The notes below the pieces were generated by a model that was given only the letters and a program-made list of their open reading frames with translations, had not been told where the DNA came from and did no database searches. From NCBI GenBank assembly GCA_900471485.1, contig UCEU01000033.1:84334-148333 (forward strand): a stretch of DNA of 64,000 bases. The letters run 5' to 3'. The stretch is from Hyphomicrobiales bacterium. Lineage in GTDB: Bacteria > Pseudomonadota > Alphaproteobacteria > Rhizobiales > Rhizobiaceae. A program made the position numbers and the translations under genes. Below are positions 41,035 through 48,948 of this stretch, piece after piece (the first letter of the stretch is position 1; every line of letters begins with the position of its first letter).

Positions 41035-42525
41035 TCATGCCTGCGCCCGCTTGCGTAGCGGATTGAGCGACATGGCGAGCGCGATGTAGGGGCGAATGGC
41101 GGACCGGCCGAAGACCGGCAGGAAGGCGAGGTAGATTACCGCGCCGAGACCGATGCTGACGCCGAGCGCGAGCCAGCGGTTATGGATGTGCGCGACGATC
41201 ACGGGATGGGCGAACCAGACGCAGACAGCCATCAGCACCGAGCCGCAGAAGGGCAGGGCAACAGCCTTCAGCGTGCTCTTGGCATCGATGCCGGCAAAGC
41301 GCGCGAGCACATACTGCTGGTAGGGCATGGTGAGCCAGGCGCGGATCGTGTAGCCGGCCGCGACGGCAACCACGCCATAGGGTACCAGCAGCCAAGTCAG
41401 GATCAGCGTGGTGACGAGCTGCAGGGCCGCGACCGAGAGCACCGATTCCGCCTTGTTGACGGCCGAGAGCGCCGAGGACGCGAAGAAGTTCATCACGAAA
41501 GGCACGGCCATCAGCACCAGCACCGTGGCGATATCGCCGGCATTGCCCCATTTGTCGCCGAACAGCATGGCGATCATGTCGGTGGACAGCGCACCGAAGC
41601 CGAGCAGCAGCGGGATCGCGCCAAGGGCCGCGGCGCCGACGATCTTGTTATAGGCATTGCGGAAGGCGACGCGGTCGTTCTGCAGGCGCGAGAGGGTAAT
41701 CAGCGATACGCTGCCAATCGGCGCGAGAACGGCCTGTCCGATCAGCTCGATCAGGCGCCAGGCGATACGGTAGCGACCGACTTCGACCGGCCCGTACCAG
41801 CGCGAAATGAAGATGTCCTGCACGCGGGCAAGCAGCATCCACATCAGCTGCGTGACGACGAGACTGACGCTGAACAGGAAGACCGAACGGAACATCGGCA
41901 CGTTGAACCGGAACTTCGGCATCCAGGGGTAGGAGAACCAGCCGAGCAGCACGGTGACGACGGCATTCACCGCCGTCTGCGCCACCAGTGCCCAGACGCC
42001 CCAGCCCATGAAGGCGCAGGCGACTGCGGTGATGCCGGAAAGCAGGCTTGCGGCGATTGCCTGCCCGGCGAGGCTCTTGTGGCCGAAATCGCGGGCAAGG
42101 CGGGCGTTGTGGATGACGGCGAGCGAGGAAATCGGCAGCAGCGGCGCCAGCCAGCGCAGGATGTTGGCAACTGCCGGATCGCGAACAAGGTCGCCGTAAT
42201 AAGGCGCGAAGACGAAAACCAGGCCGGCCACGATGGCGCTGAATGCGATCGTCGCCCAGAAGGCTGTATCGGCAAGCTCTTCGTCGAGCTCAAGCTGCCG
42301 GGTCACGGCATCGCCCAATCCGGCATAGGCGAGCACGCGGCCGATCTCCACGAACAGGCTCGCCAGCGCGAAGGTACCGAAATCGCCAGGCCCGAGAATG
42401 CGCGCCAGGATGACGAAGATCACGAAGGTCGCGATCGTGCTCCAGGCGACGCGGATCACCGACCAAAGGACGGACAGCGCGGTTTTCTTCTTCAGTTCGG
42501 CGTGGGCAATTGCCGTGTCGGGCAT
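41035..42525 (-). CDS. Oligosaccharide flippase (Wzx/ExoT-like)
   Basis: A 496-residue membrane protein with about 12-14 hydrophobic helices and the polysaccharide-synthesis flippase pattern (ARILGPGDFGTFALASLFVEIGRVLAYAGLGDAV, ISRWYGPVEVGRYRIAWRL). It moves lipid-linked repeat units across the inner membrane. It sits 65 bases downstream of the glycosyltransferase and 50 bases upstream of the pyruvyl transferase, so the three form a transcription unit for exopolysaccharide export. ExoT is the closest functional analogue by context; the symbol is not assigned. Confidence 0.88.
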   Translation of the reverse strand: MPDTAIAHAELKKKTALSVLWSVIRVAWSTIATFVIFVILARILGPGDFGTFALASLFVEIGRVLAYAGLGDAVTRQLELDEELADTAFWATIAFSAIVAGLVFVFAPYYGDLVRDPAVANILRWLAPLLPISSLAVIHNARLARDFGHKSLAGQAIAASLLSGITAVACAFMGWGVWALVAQTAVNAVVTVLLGWFSYPWMPKFRFNVPMFRSVFLFSVSLVVTQLMWMLLARVQDIFISRWYGPVEVGRYRIAWRLIELIGQAVLAPIGSVSLITLSRLQNDRVAFRNAYNKIVGAAALGAIPLLLGFGALSTDMIAMLFGDKWGNAGDIATVLVLMAVPFVMNFFASSALSAVNKAESVLSVAALQLVTTLILTWLLVPYGVVAVAAGYTIRAWLTMPYQQYVLARFAGIDAKSTLKAVALPFCGSVLMAVCVWFAHPVIVAHIHNRWLALGVSIGLGAVIYLAFLPVFGRSAIRPYIALAMSLNPLRKRAQA

Positions 42526-42589
42526 TCAGGATCCAATCGACTGTGCGCGCGCAAGGCTGCGCGTTCGTTCAGGTGGCGGTGCAGAACGC

Positions 42590-43507
42590 TTAGGCGGTGT
42601 GTTCCGCCTTCGGGCCGCGCCAATAGGCGAGCATCCCGACCAGGTTGTCGCGCAGCTGGCTGCGGTAGGTCAGCCCCAGGTCGTCGCTGAGCTTGCGGCG
42701 CCCCATCGCTTCCATGATGGCCTGCCGGATATCCCAGCGCAGCATGCCGCGCATGTTGGAGCGGCGGTCGAAAAGGTACTTCGCGTAAAGCGCGCCGTTG
42801 CCGAAGGCATAGCCGCTCTGCAGCTTCTTCACGTCGGCGATCTCGCGCCGTCCATGGAAGTGCTTAACCGCGAACTCCGGCAGATATTCGACGCGCACAC
42901 CCGCATTGAAGGTCCGGTGTACGTAGTCGGTGTCCTCGCCGGAGCGGAAGGTGGCGCCTGCGCCGAAGCGGGTGTCGAACAGTCCGACCTTGTCGATCAG
43001 TCCATGCGGAAACGCCATGTTGGCGCCGTGGATGAAGCCGCCGGCATGCAACTCGCTGGTCAGCACGGCCGGCTCGAGCTCCGGCTTGATGGTCACAGGC
43101 AGGTCGCGTGCGTCGCCAAGCTCGATACGTCCGCCGCGCATCACCATCTCGGTGTCGCTGGCGAAGAGAGCGGCAAGCGTTGCGAAGTAATCCGGGAAGA
43201 CCTCGCAATCGTCGTCCGTGAACGCGAGTACGCGGCCGCGGGCGGCCGTCATGCCCGTATTGCGGGCGACGGCGAGGCCGGGCCGGCCTTCGAAAATCAG
43301 GTTGGTCTGGATCGGCGCCGTCAGCGCCCAGGTGCTGACGATCTCGGAGGTCTCGTCCGTGGAACCATTGTCCACGAAGACGAGTTCCAATCTCAGATAG
43401 GCCGCATGGCTGGCGGCAACCGAGACGGCATCCAGGCAGTTCTTCAGTCCATAGGCCCGATTTCTCGACGAGATGATCAGGCTGATGTCCACGGGCCGAG
43501 GAGGCAT
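42590..43507 (-). CDS. Family 2 glycosyltransferase
   Basis: A 305-residue inverting glycosyltransferase with a GT-A fold. Motifs: ISLIISSRNRAYGLKNCLDAV, VFVDNGSTDETSEI (first acidic site), FTDDDCEVFPDYF (DxD-like metal and nucleotide site), and GEDTDYVHRTF (ED catalytic region). It is cytoplasmic or membrane-associated and adds a sugar to the lipid-linked repeat unit. It is the first gene of the leftward exopolysaccharide operon. The donor sugar is unknown. AT-rich DNA lies upstream. Confidence 0.9.
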   Translation of the reverse strand: MPPRPVDISLIISSRNRAYGLKNCLDAVSVAASHAAYLRLELVFVDNGSTDETSEIVSTWALTAPIQTNLIFEGRPGLAVARNTGMTAARGRVLAFTDDDCEVFPDYFATLAALFASDTEMVMRGGRIELGDARDLPVTIKPELEPAVLTSELHAGGFIHGANMAFPHGLIDKVGLFDTRFGAGATFRSGEDTDYVHRTFNAGVRVEYLPEFAVKHFHGRREIADVKKLQSGYAFGNGALYAKYLFDRRSNMRGMLRWDIRQAIMEAMGRRKLSDDLGLTYRSQLRDNLVGMLAYWRGPKAEHTA

Positions 43508-44093
43508 GCAATTCCCCTTCTGCTATCGATGTCGAGGCGAGGATAGGGCGCAGGTCCCGCTTCGGCAAGGAGCTTTTTGCGTTGCAGCAAAATAGAACAG
43601 TTGCGGGTAAAAGCAGAAGAATGTGGTGATTTCTAGCCTCAAGATGAGGTATGCGTACTCGTCTTTGGAAAACAAAAATAGAAATGTAATTTATGTTTGT
43701 GTTGGTGTTTAAAATATATTTGAGAAGGTCAATGAATAGTAAGTTATCGCGGTAACAAAGATAAAAATAAGAAAAAATGCGGAATATGTACTGAATATTT
43801 CAAGATTTTTACATTGGATATGCTGTTGATGATGTATAGATCGTGGTAGCGAACGTTGTGCGGAAGGCCGATGCGGAAGAAGCGGACCTATCCTAGAATA
43901 TTCGGCGAGAATGCAAGTTTAACGAAAGTTCACACGCCAGCTTCGTCATGATCTGCTGCCGCGCCGTCAGCGTATTTTCTCCGAGTATCGAAACCGGTGC
44001 GCCCGACTATGCCTCGATCGGCAAAAATGACGGCGGGTGATGGTCGCGTGCGGAATCGGTCGGACCGAGCCCACACGCGAATCGCTTTCAGGG
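43508..44093. other. Gene-free region, AT-rich in part, probable promoter of the polysaccharide operon
   Basis: This 586-base stretch holds no convincing gene. The 43570-43850 part is exceptionally AT-rich for the genome, with many A- and T-runs (AAAATATATTT, GAAAAAATG). The right-hand 200 bases are GC-typical. A 62-residue reading frame at 43930-44118 was rejected. It could hold complex regulation of exopolysaccharide genes or be the scar of a foreign insertion. Confidence 0.4.
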
Positions 44094-45650
44094 TCAGCGC
44101 TCTTCTCCGGCCAGCCATTTCTGGATGATCGGCACATCGGCGTCGCCAAGATCGTGGCCGCCGGGAATGATGTCCGAATCAACCGTGGCGCCGGATGTCT
44201 TCAGACGCGATTCCAGGTCGCTCGCATATTTCCCGTAGGCATCCGTCTTGCCGCTGATCACCAGCAGGTCGGTCCCCTTCAGGTCGGCCTGCGGGAAGGC
44301 GTTGAGGACGGGCATGGAGCGAAGCAGCACCGCCTTGTGCACGAGATTCGGGTGCAGGTAGAGCAGCGAGTTCAGTAGGTTTGCGCCGTTGGAGTAGCCG
44401 ACGAAGACGATCTTCTTCGGATCGAGCCCGTAGGATTTGACGGCGCCGTCGACGAAGGCCGCGAAGGCTTCCGCCTCGCTCTTGATATCCTCTTGGTCGA
44501 AGGAGAAGGGCGTGATGCGCTTGTACCAGCGCGGAATGCCTTCCTCTGTCGCCCGCCCGCGCACGCCGAGCAGCGTGGCGCGTGGGGCCACCTTGTGGAG
44601 CAGCGGCATCAGCGTGGTCTCGTTGCCGCCCGAGCCGTGCAGCAGCACGAACACGCTGCCATCGGGATCAGGCGGCGTGTAGAAGCGGTGCACGAAGGGC
44701 AGGTCGCGATAATTGACGCGCGGTTCGCCCGGCATCGAGAACTGCGGCAGTACCACCTTCAGGTCCTTGAGGTCGGTTATGGCGTCCTTCGGAACGAAGA
44801 GCTTGCTGCCGAGCGTCGGCGTCGGCTCGTCCACGGTCATGCCGGGCTTGTCCGTCGCCAGTTCGATCAGGGTGCCAGCCGGTTCGCGAACATAGAGCGA
44901 GCGGAAATATTTGCGGTCGTGCATGTTGGCCGCTGGTGTTCCGGCATCCGAAAGCGATTTCTCGACGCGCAGCAGTTCCGCGTCGTCGGCGGCGCGGAAG
45001 GCGACGTGGTCGAACGTGCCGGTGCCCGGCGCGCCCGACCAGAAGCCCTTGGCATTGCGCACGTCGATGATGTCGCCGGATTGCGAGACGAGCCGGTCGA
45101 TGCTGCCATGCGTGGCCTGGTGCTGGTAGTCGAAGTGCTTTTCCAGGAAGCCGCGGCTTTCGGCCGGTGTTTCCGTCAGCATCGTCGCGCCACGCACGCG
45201 CTGGACGGCGTGTTCGACCGGCACACCCGCACCGTCCCAGGCGGCGGGTGACGTCAGCTGATTGTTGCCGGCCAGCTTGACGATGATGTTGTCGGGATCC
45301 TTCAGCCGCAGCACCGGTTCGCCGAATTCGTCCGCAGGCCCTTCCGATCGCAGGCCGAAGCTCATGGCGCGCGTTAGCCAGTAGCCGATGCTCGATGGAT
45401 TGATCGCCAGCGAAAGCTCGTTGATCTGGCCGTAGCCGGCGCGACCGGGCGAACCGTCTTCCCAGACGAGGAAGGTCACCAGAGAGCCCGGCGTGCCTTC
45501 CGCATCGCCATAAAACAGGTGCAACTGCGTGGCGTCTTCGAAGCCGGCGGTCTGCTTGACCAGCCGCATGCCCAGGAATCCGGCATAAAAGTCTACGTTC
45601 GCCTGCACCTTGCGGGTGATGAGCGTGATGTGATGAATGCCAGATATCAT
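44094..45650 (-). CDS. Fused glyoxalase/extradiol dioxygenase (MhqO-like) and alpha/beta hydrolase (MhqD-like)
   Basis: 518 residues from the ATG at 45650. A longer reading from TTG at 45743 adds a hydrophobic but unconvincing leader. The N-terminal ~300 residues form a two-module VOC ring-cleaving dioxygenase starting MISGIHHITLITRKVQAN. Candidate metal ligands lie in that first segment, in FDHVAFRAADDAE and in GTLIELATDKPGM. The C-terminal ~210 residues are a serine hydrolase, with nucleophile in VFVGYSNGANLL, oxyanion motif LLHGSGGNE and catalytic His in GGHDLGDADV. In Bacillus these activities are separate proteins (MhqO, MhqD) for quinone and catechol detoxification. The fusion suggests one detoxification enzyme here. 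Confidence 0.85.
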   Translation of the reverse strand: MISGIHHITLITRKVQANVDFYAGFLGMRLVKQTAGFEDATQLHLFYGDAEGTPGSLVTFLVWEDGSPGRAGYGQINELSLAINPSSIGYWLTRAMSFGLRSEGPADEFGEPVLRLKDPDNIIVKLAGNNQLTSPAAWDGAGVPVEHAVQRVRGATMLTETPAESRGFLEKHFDYQHQATHGSIDRLVSQSGDIIDVRNAKGFWSGAPGTGTFDHVAFRAADDAELLRVEKSLSDAGTPAANMHDRKYFRSLYVREPAGTLIELATDKPGMTVDEPTPTLGSKLFVPKDAITDLKDLKVVLPQFSMPGEPRVNYRDLPFVHRFYTPPDPDGSVFVLLHGSGGNETTLMPLLHKVAPRATLLGVRGRATEEGIPRWYKRITPFSFDQEDIKSEAEAFAAFVDGAVKSYGLDPKKIVFVGYSNGANLLNSLLYLHPNLVHKAVLLRSMPVLNAFPQADLKGTDLLVISGKTDAYGKYASDLESRLKTSGATVDSDIIPGGHDLGDADVPIIQKWLAGEER

Positions 45651-45819
45651 TGAAGAAAGCCCGGATTGAAGTGGGGGCGCCGCAAGCGCCAGGATCAGTG
45701 TCAGTATAGGTATCATGCCGTTACGTTGCGAGGTTGCCTTCAAGGTTCTTCACATAGAACTAGGGCATCTTTGCGCTGCAGCAAATCATTCAGGCCTGCG
45801 TTGCCGTGCCAACGACGCA

Positions 45820-45853
45820 AAAAGGGCGCCGATTTCGCAATCGACGCCCTTTT
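45820..45853 (-). terminator. Terminator after secDF
   Basis: On the minus strand, a stem of GAAAAGGGCG and CGCCCTTTTT with a few internal bases and one mismatch ends in a T-run. It lies between the secDF stop and the downstream dioxygenase-hydrolase gene. Confidence 0.82.
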
Positions 45854-45878
45854 CTATTTCGCTTTAGCGAAGAGCCTT

Positions 45879-48416
45879 TCAGCCGGCCGTCTTGCGCGGC
45901 TCCGGCGGAATGATTTCCTGCTGTGCGTCGTTGGAGACGGCTGCGCGGTGGCGCGTGCGCCAGTCGCCCAGGAAGAGCAGGATCGGCGCCGCGATGAACA
46001 CGGACGATGCTGCTGCCACCAGAATGCCGAACACCATCGGGATCGCGAAGCTTTCGACCGCGCTGCCGCCCCAGATTGCCATCGGCAGCAGGGCCAGGAA
46101 GGCGGTGACGTTGGTGTAGATGCTTCGGGCAAGCGTTTCGTTGATCGACTTGTCGATCAGTTCGCGCAGCGGCATCGACTTGTAGAGGCGCATGTTTTCA
46201 CGCATGCGGTCGTAGACGACGACCTTGTCGTTCACCGAGTAGCCGACCAGCGTCAGGATCGCCGCGATGGCGGTCAGGTTGAAGTCGAGCCCGGTGAGAG
46301 CAAAGAAGCCGATGCACTTCGTCACGTCGAGAACGAGCGTGACGATGGCGCCGACCGCGAACGGCCATTCGAAGCGGTACCAGATGTAGAGCAGCATCGC
46401 GAGGCTGGCGATCACGACGGACAGGATACCCGCCCATGCAAGTTCGCCGCTGACCTTCGGGCCGATGACATCGGTGCCGGTCACGGTTGCCGACGGATCG
46501 ATCTTGACGATCTCGTCCTTCAGCTTGGTTACGGCAGCCGTCTGCGCCTCTTCACCACCGTCCTGACGCTGAGCGCGGACTGCCATGGTGTTGTTGTCAC
46601 CGTAGGACTGCAACGACACTTCGCCAAGGCCAAGGTTGTTCAGGCCTTCGCGGAACTTGGCGAGATCGGCGGCTTCCTGCGTTTTCACCGACATCTGGAT
46701 GCCGCCGCGGAAGTCGACGCCGTAGTTGAGGCCCGGATGGATGAAGAGCACTACGGAAGCGAGTGACAGCAGTGCCGAAACGGTCACGCCGAAGAAGCGC
46801 GCCTTCATGAACTGGATGTGTTTGTCGTAGGGGTAGAAGACCGGCAGCAGCGGCTTGATGTTGATGGTTTTCAGCTTGAAGCGGCGGGTGATCTCGATCA
46901 TCGAAACGCGAACGAAGGCGACCGATGTGAACATCGAGATGATCAGGCCGAGCGCCATGGTGACGGCGAAGCCACGAACCGGGCCGGTGCCGAACCAGAA
47001 CAGGATGGCGGCGGCGATCAGCGCTGTCATGTTGCCGTCGATGATGGTCGAGTAGGCACGGCGGAAGCCGGTGTCGATGGCCGCAAACGAGCCCTTGCCC
47101 TTGCGCGTTTCTTCACGGATGCGCTCGTTGATCAGAACGTTGGCGTCAACCGCCAGACCAATGCCGAGAACGACGCCGGCGATGCCGGGCAGCGTCAGCG
47201 TGGCGCCGACAAGCGTCAGTGCCGAGAAGGTCAGGATCGTGTGGATGAGAAGTGCGACGTTGGCAAGAATGCCCCAGGTTCCATAGAGCAGGAAGATGAA
47301 GGCTGCCACGAGAACGAAGCCGACAAGGCCGGAGTAGATACCCATCTGGATCGCATCGGCGCCGAGGTCGGCACCGACGGTGCGTTCTTCGATGACGGTG
47401 AGCTTGGCGGGCAGGGCACCGGCGCGCAGCATGGCGGCAAGCGTGTTGGCCGTATCGGTCGAGAAGTTACCGGAAATCTGGCCGGAACCACCGGTGATCG
47501 GCTCGCGGATGACGGGGGCGCTCAGCACCTTGTCGTCGAGAACGATGGCGAAGGGATTGCCGACGTTCTGGCGGGTGATGTCTGCGAAGCGGGTCGCGCC
47601 GGCGCTGTCGAAGCGGAAGCTGACAACCGGCTGCTGGCTCTGATCGAAGCTGACGCGGGCGTCGGAAAGACGGTCACCGGAGATTTCGACGCGGTCGAGG
47701 ACCGGATAGGTGTTGCCCTCGTCGTCCTTCATCATCGTCACGCCGGGGCCGGGAGCATTGTTCGGGGCCAGCATGTGGAAGGACATCTTGGCGGTGGAGC
47801 CGAGCAGCTGGCGAAGACGGGTCGGATCCTGCGCGCCCGGAAGCTGCACGAGAACGCGGTTGCCGCCGATACGCTGGATCGTCGGTTCGGCCACGCCGAC
47901 CTGGTCGACGCGCTGGCGAATGACCTCAAGGCTCTGCTGGACGGCGGAATCGACGTTGGCGGCGATACCTGCGGGCGAGAAGGCGACGATGATGTTGCCA
48001 CCATTGGTCGTGACCGAGAGGTCCGACTGGCCGGCGGAAAGGCCGGTAGCGATCGTGTTGCCGAGCGTGCGCAGCTGAGTGACCGCTTCGTCGCTCTGTG
48101 CCTGGTCGTTCAGCGTCACGACGATCTGGTTCTGGTTGCGAACGATCGACTTCGTCTGGATGTTCTTTTCGCGCAGCACGCGGCGAGCGTCCTGCAGAAG
48201 CGACTGCAGACGCTCACGCGTCAGGTCGGCTTCATCGACTTCGAGAACGAGGTGAGAGCCGCCGCGAAGGTCGAGGCCGAGCGAGACCTGCTGGTGCGGG
48301 AGCCACGAGGGAAGGCGCTGCAATGTCGATTGCGGCAGGGCATTCGGCAGTGCGATCAGAATGCCGAGGAGAATGATCACCGTATAGGTGGCCACCAGCC
48401 ATGGTGAGGTGCGCAT
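45879..48416 (-). CDS. secDF: Protein-export membrane protein SecDF (fused)
   Basis: 845 residues from the ATG at 48416. An upstream in-frame start is less typical. It is a natural fusion of SecD and SecF, the accessory subunits that use proton motive force to help SecYEG pull proteins to the periplasm. The SecD half has TM1 at the N-terminus, the P1-domain block SLGLDLRGGSHLVLEVD, and LRAGALPAKLTVIEERTVGADLGADAI before TM2-6. The SecF half restarts near residue 560 with a TM, NYGVDFRGGIQM, and TM helices including GYSVNDKVVVYDRMREN. Twelve TMs are expected. It is the longest membrane protein here, after the hybrid kinase, and a terminator follows. Confidence 0.96.
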   Translation of the reverse strand: MRTSPWLVATYTVIILLGILIALPNALPQSTLQRLPSWLPHQQVSLGLDLRGGSHLVLEVDEADLTRERLQSLLQDARRVLREKNIQTKSIVRNQNQIVVTLNDQAQSDEAVTQLRTLGNTIATGLSAGQSDLSVTTNGGNIIVAFSPAGIAANVDSAVQQSLEVIRQRVDQVGVAEPTIQRIGGNRVLVQLPGAQDPTRLRQLLGSTAKMSFHMLAPNNAPGPGVTMMKDDEGNTYPVLDRVEISGDRLSDARVSFDQSQQPVVSFRFDSAGATRFADITRQNVGNPFAIVLDDKVLSAPVIREPITGGSGQISGNFSTDTANTLAAMLRAGALPAKLTVIEERTVGADLGADAIQMGIYSGLVGFVLVAAFIFLLYGTWGILANVALLIHTILTFSALTLVGATLTLPGIAGVVLGIGLAVDANVLINERIREETRKGKGSFAAIDTGFRRAYSTIIDGNMTALIAAAILFWFGTGPVRGFAVTMALGLIISMFTSVAFVRVSMIEITRRFKLKTINIKPLLPVFYPYDKHIQFMKARFFGVTVSALLSLASVVLFIHPGLNYGVDFRGGIQMSVKTQEAADLAKFREGLNNLGLGEVSLQSYGDNNTMAVRAQRQDGGEEAQTAAVTKLKDEIVKIDPSATVTGTDVIGPKVSGELAWAGILSVVIASLAMLLYIWYRFEWPFAVGAIVTLVLDVTKCIGFFALTGLDFNLTAIAAILTLVGYSVNDKVVVYDRMRENMRLYKSMPLRELIDKSINETLARSIYTNVTAFLALLPMAIWGGSAVESFAIPMVFGILVAAASSVFIAAPILLFLGDWRTRHRAAVSNDAQQEIIPPEPRKTAG

Positions 48417-48510
48417 TGTGTTGTCTATCCTTGATAACGCTTGAACCTGCGCTTCAGGCGCAGGCAGGCGTGTCATTCATGCAATGGAGAGCGCCTATAG
48501 GCGCGGATCG

Positions 48511-48933
48511 TCATGCGGCGCCGATCGGCGGACCGTGCGAATCGTAATCCTTGGCATCCAGCGCATGGCGCGCGGGATCGAAGGCGGCGGCCAGCGGCGC
48601 GCTGTTGAGCGTCGAGACCGGCATATCCGGCGAGGCGGCAAGCATGGCCGGCCCGGAATCATGGGATGCGTATTTCGGAGCGGCCTTGCGCTCGGCGGCC
48701 AGAATGCCGCGAACGGCTTCGCGCACGCTCATCTGTAGCGGCTGGCTGTCCTTGGCCGGCGAGGAGACGGCGTTCGGCCCGCGTGTAGGGCTGATCGAGA
48801 AATTGCCGCCGAACAGCAGGCCGAGATAGGCGAAGATCGCGATGACAAGGGAAAAGGCAACGCGGCTAGCCATGCGGCGCGCGTCGAGCCTCATTTCCTG
48901 GTCCAGCGAATTATCAACCTCGATTCGGCTCAA
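48511..48933 (-). CDS. Hypothetical single-pass membrane protein, 140 residues
   Basis: A cytoplasmic N-terminus of about 25 residues leads into one transmembrane helix (ASRVAFSLVIAIFAYLGLLFGG). A flexible, Ser/Pro/Ala-rich tail of about 90 residues with no cysteine follows, so the tail is probably periplasmic. No family is recognised. It lies between secDF and the antiporter, same strand, with a 94-base gap to secDF and a 15-base gap to the antiporter gene. Confidence 0.68.
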   Translation of the reverse strand: MSRIEVDNSLDQEMRLDARRMASRVAFSLVIAIFAYLGLLFGGNFSISPTRGPNAVSSPAKDSQPLQMSVREAVRGILAAERKAAPKYASHDSGPAMLAASPDMPVSTLNSAPLAAAFDPARHALDAKDYDSHGPPIGAA

Positions 48934-48948
48934 CGGCGCAGTATTCTC

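Noticed and set aside
43930..44118. 62-residue minus-strand frame downstream of the dioxygenase-hydrolase
   Set aside because: No ribosome site or recognisable protein, and it overlaps the 3' end of the fused enzyme gene.
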